Translations under genes and position numbers: made by a program | DNA from: a virus | IMG/VR virus record: IMGVR_UViG_3300006868_000058 | Coordinates: 1 to 31,610 of that record | Direction: 5' to 3' (one strand) | Length of the DNA stretch: 31,610 bases | Part shown: one piece after another, positions 1-6,149 of the stretch | Layout of the letters: the number at the start of each line of letters is the position of its first letter | Position numbering within the stretch: position 1 is the first letter of the stretch | Notes under the pieces: generated by a model | What the model saw: only the letters and a program-made list of their open reading frames with translations | Databases searched by the model: none | Told to the model about the DNA's origin: nothing

Positions 1-205
1 CCGCGGCGACCACGTCTTCGGCGACAGTTGTCTGGTTCTGCTGCGCTTGTGCGGCGGCCTGTTCGGTCTCCATGCGCTTGCGGCGCTGCATCTCGCCCAA
101 GACAAGGTACTGCGGGACCGACCCGCTGGGCATCTGCATCTCCTGTGCAAGCTGTTGCTGGGAGTAGTCCTTAAGGCGCTCCTGAAGCTGCAGTACGTTC
201 ATCAT
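1..205 (-). CDS. Partial conserved phage protein, N-terminal 68 codons
   Basis: Only the N-terminus is inside the window; the gene runs off the left edge. The start ATG (205-203) overlaps the stop of the 710-residue gene as ATGA, so the two are probably translationally coupled. The visible part is helical: LQERLKDYSQQQLAQEM, then PSGSVPQYLVLGEMQRRKRM, then a Gln/Ala-rich stretch. I recall short proteins with this LQERLK...YLVLxEMQRRKRM pattern near the virion genes of marine phages, but none with a known function. Being last after the candidate ejection genes, it may be virion-associated (inference). Confidence 0.7.
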   Translation of the reverse strand, partial: MMNVLQLQERLKDYSQQQLAQEMQMPSGSVPQYLVLGEMQRRKRMETEQAAAQAQQNQTTVAEDVVAA

Positions 206-2334
206 GCTGTGAGACCCCTATAGAGACCGACCGCACCGAGACCGGCACCGAGTAGCTGCTGCATCGGGTTATACGGCACAGACAGCGTCTGCGTCGTGTC
301 CGGCGTGACCGGCACCCCGCGCATAATCATGTTCATGTAGTTCAGCTGTTCTTTCGGGAAGTCGCGCTGTGCAAGGAAGTCTTGATACGCGAGGTCCTGA
401 CCACGCTGTTGACGCGCTTCGAGCTGCTGACCGATGGTTTCGAGAAGCTGTGCCGACTGAATGTCGCCTGCACGGGCCATCTCGCCGAGGTTGGCAAGCT
501 GCTGTGCCTGTTCGCTGCTGAAGCCCAGTGCCGCAAGTTGCTGGTCCCGGATACGGGCGTTCTCGTCTGCTTGCGCAGCTTCCACACGGGCGCGTTCGGC
601 GGCGTTAGCGGCTTGAACCCGGGCGGCTTCTTCGACCGAAATGCCCTGCACGCGGGCCAGTTCAGCCGCCTGTGCGGCCTGAACCCGGGCGGCTTCTTCA
701 ATGCTGATACCCTGCACTCTGGCAAGTTCAGCTGCCTGCTGTTGCTGGATACGCGCGAACTCTTCAGCGTTGGCCGATTGTACGCGGAACCGGTCGTCTG
801 CGATCTGCTGCTGCACCCGGGCGGCTTCTTCGATACCGATGCCTTGCGCCCGGGCGAACTCTTGTGCCCGTGCTCCTTGAACCCGAGACTGTTCTGCGGC
901 CTGCGCGGCTTGGACCCGTGCCGCTTCTTCGATACTGATTCCTTGCACCCGTGCGATTTCGGCTGCCTGCTGTTGTTGCACCCGTGCCGCTTCTTCAACA
1001 CTGATACCCTGAACGCGCGCCAGTTCCGCGGCCTGCTGCTGTTGGATGCGGGCAAACTCATCCGCATTGGCGGCTTGGATACGAGAGTTGTCAGAGGCGA
1101 TAGCGGCTTGGACGCGACCCGCTTCCGAGACACTGAGGTTATTAGCGCGGGCAAATTCTTCCGCCTGCGCGGCCTGCACGCGGGCGGCTTCGTCTATGCT
1201 GATGCCTTGAGTCCGTGCCAGCTCTGCGGCTTGCGACTGTTGGAATCTGGCTGCTTCGGCGGCTTCGGCCGCTTGGATACGCGCCGCTTCGGATACGCTG
1301 ATACCCTGTGTGCGCGCCATCTCTTCGGCTTGCGCACGCTCCCGCTGAAACTGAGCAGCGCGGTCGGCTTCGAACTGTTGCGCCGCTTGCGTGTATCCCC
1401 GTTCCAGCCCCTCGGCTTGGATACGTGCCATGCGATCCAGCATGTCTTCTTCAGCAATAGCTTCTTGAACCGCGGCGCGAGACCCGCCAAAGGCTCCAGC
1501 CTGTACAGCCTGCGCTGAACGACCTGCCTTGGCCATCTCGTAGTCCTCGCGGGCCTTATCCTTTTGGATGTCCACTACATTCTGGATGTAGGGACTCATG
1601 TATTGTTCGGCCTCAGCACTCGTGAACTGCCGTGCTGGATCGAACTCATACGCGGCTACGCCTTCGTCTCCGCGCCGAAAGCCCGTGTACTGTTCAAAGT
1701 CAGCGTAGGGATCAGCAGACCCAGCCGAAAAGTCCGTAAATTGCCTCACATCACCTTCAACGAAGTCGGCTGCAGGGCCAAACTCAGACCGTTCAAAACC
1801 AGCGTAGGGACTTACCTGTGTCTCACGAAACCCTGCGTATGGGTCCGCAGCTCCTTTTTGGAACCCGCCATATAACGAGAATTGATCCGCAAACGAATCC
1901 GGTCGTGCTGCTTGGTATCCGCCGAAAGTATCAAATTGGGTGCCTTGAAAACCCATGTAAGGCGAGGCTTGCCCAGACTGGAAACCCATATACGGGCTAA
2001 CGCCCGCCGCTTGAAACGACGATGGCCCGAACTGATACGGTGTTGCTCCTGCAGCGATATTCTGAGCGTTTATGAGGTTTTGCCCCGTAACACCCATGGC
2101 CGTATCAAGCCCCGGTATGCCCCCCGCTGCCGTTTGCCGGGTTAGGTCATACGCAGCAAGCTGATCCGGGGTAATGTCTGCAATCCGCTGACCCGGATAC
2201 GCTTCATAGGGCGTGAGAGATAATCCCTCCGCGCGATCCATCATCCGTTCAAAGTACGGACGTGCATACTCGGGAAGATTAGACGTAGTGGTCTTGCTCT
2301 CGACCTTCTGCGTGCCGCCGCCCTTGCTACCCAT
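202..2334 (-). CDS. Large virion protein with 24 hendecad repeats; candidate ejection protein
   Basis: A 710-residue protein, overlapping the GNAT-like gene by 8 bases. Residues 1-110 form a head with a SNLPEYARPYFE motif. Residues about 111-220 hold eight or nine irregular repeats around PYxGF. Residues 245-295 carry a stretch I recall from marine phage structural proteins (SPYIQNVVDIQKDKAR...AGAFGGSRAAVQEA). Residues 332-595 are 24 consecutive 11-residue repeats such as QGISVEEAARV and QQQQAAELARV, with no gap. The tail (596-710) contains YQDFLAQRDFPKEQLNYM and a glycine-rich hydrophobic end. Hendecads form long, nearly straight helices or coiled coils. Its size, helix content and place beside other late virion genes suit an internal (ejection) protein, but a fibre or tail-shaft part is also possible. 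The virion role is likely; the exact job is inferred. Confidence 0.8.
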   Translation of the reverse strand: MGSKGGGTQKVESKTTTSNLPEYARPYFERMMDRAEGLSLTPYEAYPGQRIADITPDQLAAYDLTRQTAAGGIPGLDTAMGVTGQNLINAQNIAAGATPYQFGPSSFQAAGVSPYMGFQSGQASPYMGFQGTQFDTFGGYQAARPDSFADQFSLYGGFQKGAADPYAGFRETQVSPYAGFERSEFGPAADFVEGDVRQFTDFSAGSADPYADFEQYTGFRRGDEGVAAYEFDPARQFTSAEAEQYMSPYIQNVVDIQKDKAREDYEMAKAGRSAQAVQAGAFGGSRAAVQEAIAEEDMLDRMARIQAEGLERGYTQAAQQFEADRAAQFQRERAQAEEMARTQGISVSEAARIQAAEAAEAARFQQSQAAELARTQGISIDEAARVQAAQAEEFARANNLSVSEAGRVQAAIASDNSRIQAANADEFARIQQQQAAELARVQGISVEEAARVQQQQAAEIARVQGISIEEAARVQAAQAAEQSRVQGARAQEFARAQGIGIEEAARVQQQIADDRFRVQSANAEEFARIQQQQAAELARVQGISIEEAARVQAAQAAELARVQGISVEEAARVQAANAAERARVEAAQADENARIRDQQLAALGFSSEQAQQLANLGEMARAGDIQSAQLLETIGQQLEARQQRGQDLAYQDFLAQRDFPKEQLNYMNMIMRGVPVTPDTTQTLSVPYNPMQQLLGAGLGAVGLYRGLTA
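550..1341 (-). repeat. 24 tandem 33-bp units encoding hendecad repeats
   Basis: These bases encode residues 332-595 of the 710-residue protein, which divide exactly into 24 units of 11 residues. Most units end in ARV or ARI, and two unit types often alternate: QGIS[VI]EEAARV and Q[AQ][AQ]QAAE[LI]ARV. The DNA copies are similar but diverged, as expected of old duplications kept by selection. Confidence 0.9.
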
Positions 2335-2770
2335 CGGTCAGCTCCATTCTGTATGCGATATAGTCTTGCTTCCAGCCATACCGCTCGTTCCACCGAATCC
2401 ACGCGCGGCGGCCGTAGCCTTCCATGTGCGTGCACCCGCAATCCTTGGCAAACTGTTCAATCGTCTTTTGCGCCATAGGCAGCCACTCTTTCATCCGGCG
2501 ACCACCAATCCAGTCAAGTGCCATGGCTTTGCACTGCGGATACTCAATGATCCGGGTAGTTATGGCTGCAACCGGTTTGGTTCCGTCTGTGACAAGCCAC
2601 AGAATAAGATAGCCGGTGTCTAGGTTCTTCTTTACATCATCTAGCGTGAACTTTCCATTGGCAGTTTTCACCGCTCCAACCAAAAGCTCCTTGGCATCCG
2701 GCCAAACAATGTCCACAAAGTCCAGTGGAATAAACCCAAACGTCAGCGATCTATCCTGCGTATCCTTCAT
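2327..2770 (-). CDS. GNAT-like acetyltransferase-fold protein
   Basis: A 147-residue protein whose ATG overlaps the upstream stop (ATGA at 2767-2770). The pattern fits a small GNAT fold: a strand with LWLVTDGTKPVAAITTRI, then CKAMALDWIGG, a helix EWLPMAQKTIEQFAKDCGC, and GYGRRAWIRWNERYGW near the end. The usual acetyl-CoA loop (Q/RxxGxG/A) is not clear: GGRRMKEW stands where it should be, so catalysis is uncertain. I recall similar proteins in marine phage virion clusters annotated as acetyltransferases. It sits between two candidate ejection proteins, so it could be a virion component or a delivered protein (inference). Confidence 0.65.
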   Translation of the reverse strand: MKDTQDRSLTFGFIPLDFVDIVWPDAKELLVGAVKTANGKFTLDDVKKNLDTGYLILWLVTDGTKPVAAITTRIIEYPQCKAMALDWIGGRRMKEWLPMAQKTIEQFAKDCGCTHMEGYGRRAWIRWNERYGWKQDYIAYRMELTDG

Positions 2771-4056
2771 GCCGGTAGCAATCCTCCAGCGGCAACCTGC
2801 TTAGGCTGTCGAGTCATACCGGTGCGTTCCTGCCGCACCCGAGACATCATACCTTCAAGCTCTGCCGCACCTGCGTCGGTAGAGCCATTTCCGAGTCCGC
2901 TGACCACATCCGCCGGGACAATGAACTCTCCATCACTCAGCAGTACGTCCATGGACCCGTCGTCCATTTGTGCGGGAACGAGGTCATCCATACCGTCGCC
3001 GGGGCCGCGAATCTGGCCTTCCATGTCGCCGCCTTCCGTGCGGCCCTCAGACACGTCGTTCACGAGCTTGCGAAGCGCGTCTTCACCGTAGGTCTGCACA
3101 AACTGGGCCAACACGACCGCAGCCTGTTCTTCTGGCAGCTCCTCGCGGACAGCCTTGATAGTCATGGATACCAACTCGCGCTCGTTCATGCGCGGCGCTG
3201 CCGACTCCCGCGGTGCCCGGGGGAACAGCTCGTCTCCTTGGGGCAACTCCGCAATGCCGCCGCCCTGCAACTCAATCGGCCCGCCCATAGCCATGCGAAC
3301 AAGACCACCTTCGGCGTAACCGGACCCAATCGGATACGGATCGAAATACAAGAACTCGCCGCTCCGGCCCGGATCATAGTCAGCTCCGGGGGTATACCGC
3401 TCGCGTTCACGCGGCGTGGCTTGTGGGCGTCCTTTGTATTTCTTGTCGTCGTCCCCTTCGTCCTTCTGAAACAGTCCCGGCATAAGACTGGGAGTCAAAG
3501 CGGAACCGAGACCAGCCCGGGTAAGCACCCCTTGTTTAAGACCTTGTTGGTACATGTCTTTGAAGCTCGAACCGGCGGGTAACTTTGCACCGGCCTCCAG
3601 TCCCGAGGGCATATTCTTCAGGAAGCCAAACATACCTCCATTGCCGCCGAACAGACCCCCACCTGTGGTGGGTGAAGTAGTCGGAGGTGTGACGGGCGGT
3701 GCTACTGCGGGGACACCCGCTGCAGCCTGCTGGGCCAGCGTGGACGTAGTAGCTTGGGTTGCAGCCTGCGTTGCCGCATTTGCTGCGCCCTGCGCCCCGG
3801 CCTGTGTGGCCGCCTGTGTTCCGGCCTTTGCCGCTTCGGCTGCTGCAGTTCCGGCTCCGCCACCAAGTGCGCCGCCAAGAACAGCCCCACCAAGACCACC
3901 AAGCAGACCGGCTTGCAGGCCTTTGCCGATGTCTCCGGTTTCGATTGCTGTACCAAGGCCAGATCCAACTGCGCCTGCGATGAGTGGACTAAGCCCACCA
4001 AGAAGGCCTGCGCCAGCCGCACCCGACCCAAGAAAGCTAAGGATGAGAGGTAGCAT
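2767..4056 (-). CDS. Gly/Ala-rich structural protein, candidate ejection protein
   Basis: A 429-residue protein starting at an ATG with GGAGG a few bases upstream. Residues 1-75 are hydrophobic and rich in Gly/Ala with many GxxxG-type spacings. Residues about 75-115 are an Ala/Thr/Gln helix, followed by a Pro/Thr linker near 120-135. The middle is charged (DEGDDDKKYKG, TPRERERYTPG). The C-terminus has IRGPGDGMDDLVPA, then MDVLLSDGEFIVPADVVSGLGNGSTDAGA, a motif I recall from many marine phage structural proteins, sometimes at the end of tape measures. The hydrophobic, glycine-zipper-like N-terminus would suit membrane insertion during DNA ejection (inference). A structural role is likely; the exact role is unknown. 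Confidence 0.7.
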   Translation of the reverse strand: MLPLILSFLGSGAAGAGLLGGLSPLIAGAVGSGLGTAIETGDIGKGLQAGLLGGLGGAVLGGALGGGAGTAAAEAAKAGTQAATQAGAQGAANAATQAATQATTSTLAQQAAAGVPAVAPPVTPPTTSPTTGGGLFGGNGGMFGFLKNMPSGLEAGAKLPAGSSFKDMYQQGLKQGVLTRAGLGSALTPSLMPGLFQKDEGDDDKKYKGRPQATPRERERYTPGADYDPGRSGEFLYFDPYPIGSGYAEGGLVRMAMGGPIELQGGGIAELPQGDELFPRAPRESAAPRMNERELVSMTIKAVREELPEEQAAVVLAQFVQTYGEDALRKLVNDVSEGRTEGGDMEGQIRGPGDGMDDLVPAQMDDGSMDVLLSDGEFIVPADVVSGLGNGSTDAGAAELEGMMSRVRQERTGMTRQPKQVAAGGLLPA

Positions 4057-4113
4057 GACGCCTCCAGTTCAAAGTTCGTGTGCGTACATTACCACGCAGC
4101 ATAGCGTTTGTAA

Positions 4114-4326
4114 CTACTGACCACAAATACGTTCGTTCGTTTCGTTGTGGACAATCACGTCCACCAGAAAAGTTCTGTCGTTTTGCACAAGCCAATCGAC
4201 GGTTTTCTGACTTTCAAACAGTAACGGCTTCGTGATGTCGCAGTAGCTGTCACTGCTGATCTTTACTCCGCACCCACTTACTAGCGCGGTCAGCAAGGTC
4301 GCTGTCATCCAAGATCTGCACTTCAT
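4114..4326 (-). CDS. Rz1-like o-spanin lipoprotein
   Basis: A 70-residue protein. A longer reading of this frame exists, but the ATG at 4326 has a near-perfect Shine-Dalgarno AAGGAGG six bases upstream, and starting there gives a typical lipoprotein signal: basic start (MKCR), hydrophobic core, and lipobox VSGC with Cys19 as the lipidated residue. The mature part contains SYCDITKPLLF and HNETNERICG, a pattern seen in small proteins downstream of phage lysozymes. It overlaps the Rz-like gene by 77 bases in another frame, the classic Rz/Rz1 layout. The product would sit in the outer membrane and pair with the i-spanin to fuse the membranes at the last step of lysis. Confidence 0.75.
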   Translation of the reverse strand: MKCRSWMTATLLTALVSGCGVKISSDSYCDITKPLLFESQKTVDWLVQNDRTFLVDVIVHNETNERICGQ

Positions 4327-4486
4327 CGTTGACCTCCTTGGCGGCGGCAAAGTTATCCAGCCGCTTTTCGTCAATCTTGCGCTTCGTCCGGTCAATGCCG
4401 CGCTGTACGCCGCTGGCGTATATGCCGAAAATACCGGCGATGAAGGCCAGACCTATCAGAGCATAGAGCTGCAGTCGTCCAAACAT
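4250..4486 (-). CDS. Rz-like i-spanin
   Basis: A 78-residue protein with one N-terminal membrane segment (about residues 6-24, ALIGLAFIAGIFGIYASG) followed by a charged helix (RGIDRTKRKIDEKRLDNFAAAKEV) and ILDDSDLADRASKW. This is the usual shape of an inner-membrane spanin subunit with its helix in the periplasm. The ATG at 4486 overlaps the endolysin stop (TGATG); a GTG one codon earlier is possible. The Rz1-like gene begins inside it in another frame. Its position right after the endolysin supports the call. Confidence 0.75.
   Translation of the reverse strand: MFGRLQLYALIGLAFIAGIFGIYASGVQRGIDRTKRKIDEKRLDNFAAAKEVNDEVQILDDSDLADRASKWVRSKDQQ
4333..4339 (-). promoter_or_regulatory. Ribosome binding site that sets the o-spanin start
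   Basis: On the minus strand this reads AAGGAGG, six bases before the ATG at 4326-4324. It selects this internal ATG over the longer open frame and creates a product with a lipobox 19 residues in. It lies inside the i-spanin coding sequence. Confidence 0.75.
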
Positions 4487-5172
4487 CACTTAATCCCTGC
4501 CGCCCATTTCTTCAGACGCTCACGCATGATCCACAACGTGAACAGCACGCTGACTCCCAAGAAGCCAAGAACAATGTACTGCGACGCGCCATCCAGAGCA
4601 GACAAGGCGGCAATGCCAGCGCCAGCTTTGGCTGCAATATCCATGGTGCTTGCCTGCATAGTCTTGGACTGAGCTACAGACGTGCGCGGTGCCTCTGCTA
4701 CCTCTTCAGTGTCCACTATTTCCATCGGTTTCAGGAAGAGCTTCTTTTCGGCTTCACGGCGGCGTACCAGCCCCTTGAGAACCTTACCGCCTGCCTTGTT
4801 CCATAGAAGCAAAGCCTTGGCAGCGCCAGCCTTGTCACCCTCGTTGAACTTGCGTAGTGCGCTGGACTTCTTGAACGCACCGGGGCCGATGTTATAGGCC
4901 AGACTAATGAACGCGCCGTACTCGTTGTTGTTGATAGGTGCCGTGATGTAGGGCTGTATTTGAAAGCCAAATTTCTCCAGCGTGGCTTCAAGATAGGCTT
5001 CAGCCTCGTCCTCTGTGATGACCATACCCGGCACCGGATCAATGCCGACATTCGCTGCAGCAGTGGTGCCGTAGCCGATAGTCCAGACACCCGCAGGGCA
5101 CTTGTATGCCTTGGCACGGAAGCCCTCGAACTCCTTGATAAGGTCCAGTGTGTCTTGGTTAATCTGCATCAT
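4486..5172 (-). CDS. GH24 lysozyme endolysin with C-terminal membrane segment
   Basis: A 228-residue protein that cleaves the glycan strands of peptidoglycan. The N-terminal 145 residues are a T4/P22-type lysozyme: LIKEFEGFRAKAYKC followed by GVWTIGYGTT. The catalytic triad by spacing is Glu16, Cys25 (in the place usually held by Asp, as in some phage lysozymes) and Thr31. AYNIGPGAF (93-100) and GLVRRREAEKKLF (134-146) complete the domain. A Thr/Ala-rich linker (150-195) leads to a strong hydrophobic helix (about 198-216) and a basic tail RERLKKWAAGIK. No N-terminal signal or SAR segment is seen. The start overlaps the upstream stop (ATGA). The C-terminal anchor may hold the enzyme at the membrane before lysis. 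Confidence 0.92.
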   Translation of the reverse strand: MMQINQDTLDLIKEFEGFRAKAYKCPAGVWTIGYGTTAAANVGIDPVPGMVITEDEAEAYLEATLEKFGFQIQPYITAPINNNEYGAFISLAYNIGPGAFKKSSALRKFNEGDKAGAAKALLLWNKAGGKVLKGLVRRREAEKKLFLKPMEIVDTEEVAEAPRTSVAQSKTMQASTMDIAAKAGAGIAALSALDGASQYIVLGFLGVSVLFTLWIMRERLKKWAAGIK

Positions 5173-5465
5173 TTGCTCATCAACGCCATCTCTAGGTGCT
5201 TGATGGTTGTCTGGGCAGAGGCCAGCTGCGCCTTTAACTCTGCCATCTCAAGCAACAGTTTCTTGTTTTCAGCAGTGACTGCATCCAGCTTTTCAGCCAG
5301 ACGGTCTACCTGCTCCCGGAGGGTGTCGTTAAACTCACCACGCTCCTGCTTATCGGCAATGCGCGCTTCATGCGCTTGCTTTGCCTTGAGGGCGAACAAT
5401 TGCCACATGCCACCAGCGCCGACGAGGGCAATAATAATCGGCGTCAGCATATTAAAGTCGGGCAT
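5169..5465 (-). CDS. Membrane-anchored coiled-coil protein in lysis cassette
   Basis: A 98-residue protein with one hydrophobic segment near the N-terminus (about residues 7-26, LTPIIIALVGAGGMWQLFAL), then a long charged helix with leucine heptads (LREQVDRLAEKLDAVTAENKKLLLEMAELKAQLA). The shape resembles an i-spanin or another lysis accessory protein. It lies between the multi-pass holin candidate and the endolysin, overlapping the former by 14 bases. A true Rz-like gene already follows the endolysin, so this may be a second lysis regulator or a pinholin-type factor. Function not known. Confidence 0.65.
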   Translation of the reverse strand: MPDFNMLTPIIIALVGAGGMWQLFALKAKQAHEARIADKQERGEFNDTLREQVDRLAEKLDAVTAENKKLLLEMAELKAQLASAQTTIKHLEMALMSK

Positions 5466-5913
5466 CGAATCGCATCCTTTCCAGCATCTGGCGATGTACC
5501 AAATTTGCCAAGTACAGGCTCCATAACGCCATCATAACACAAGCAGAAATATGTGACACCTCATCCCACATGGTCATAGGCGTATGGCTCGGCATGTGCA
5601 TCTTCATCTGCTCGGCAGTTCTACTATAGTAGACGAAGCCCTTCGGTGCAGGTTCGTGCATGACGTAGAATGACAGCACGCAGCACGACAGAAAGAAATC
5701 AACGAGCAAGGCCCGTTTCAGCCACCAGCGCGTCAGCCAAATGGTGGCAATCAAAACTGCAGCGGAGCTACCCATCCATGCCCACAAGATTGAATCTGGA
5801 ACCATGCCAGAAAACATTCCGGCATAGGTTAAACCAACCATGGAAATGGCGATGTGTTGGGCTGAACCGTTCGCGCTTCGTATTGCGCGGTATGTATCGT
5901 GAATCCCCGGCAT
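5452..5913 (-). CDS. Multi-pass membrane protein, holin candidate
   Basis: A 153-residue protein with about four hydrophobic segments: near residues 22-38, 42-60, 68-86 and 120-137. A clear Shine-Dalgarno (GGAGAGG) precedes the ATG. It contains many His and Met residues in the third loop (EQMKMHMPSHTPMTMWDEVSH), which is unusual. Its position at the head of the lysis cassette suggests it forms or helps form the inner-membrane lesion. I do not recognise a named holin family, and at four segments it is larger than most holins. Confidence 0.55.
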   Translation of the reverse strand: MPGIHDTYRAIRSANGSAQHIAISMVGLTYAGMFSGMVPDSILWAWMGSSAAVLIATIWLTRWWLKRALLVDFFLSCCVLSFYVMHEPAPKGFVYYSRTAEQMKMHMPSHTPMTMWDEVSHISACVMMALWSLYLANLVHRQMLERMRFDARL

Positions 5914-5921
5914 GACCTCTC

Positions 5922-6149
5922 CTACGGTACGATCTTCAACGTGCCCGCGTCATTCCAGACGGAACCAGATTCAAGACCAGATGCTGATGTCGGCAGCTCT
6001 GTCAAGACCAGCGTTGTATTACGTCCTTCTCCCGGGTTTTGAATCTGTTGCAAAGCCACAGAAAATGCGCGCGTAAGTTCAGCCATGTATTGCTGGCTGT
6101 ACTCGTTTGGTGGAACCGGAAAGTATGGAAGCGGTAGTTTGCTTGGCAT
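5922..6149 (-). CDS. Small conserved phage protein (75 aa)
   Basis: A 75-residue protein whose ATG overlaps the stop of the gp10-like gene (TGATG at 6147-6151). It has a proline-rich start (LPLPYFPVPPNEYSQQY), a helix (MAELTRAFSVALQQIQNP) and a C-terminus LPTSASGLESGSVWNDAGTLKIVP. The SGSVWxDxGxLKIVP ending is one I recall from small proteins next to tail genes in marine phages. Probably a minor tail or structural component; no defined function. Confidence 0.75.
   Translation of the reverse strand: MPSKLPLPYFPVPPNEYSQQYMAELTRAFSVALQQIQNPGEGRNTTLVLTELPTSASGLESGSVWNDAGTLKIVP

Noticed and set aside
382-1518. Long plus-strand open frame (378 codons) across the hendecad repeat
   Set aside because: It is the mirror of the repeat-coded minus gene: GC-rich 33-base units keep the opposite strand open. 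No ribosome site, and the protein reads as low-quality Leu/Cys/Arg repeats.
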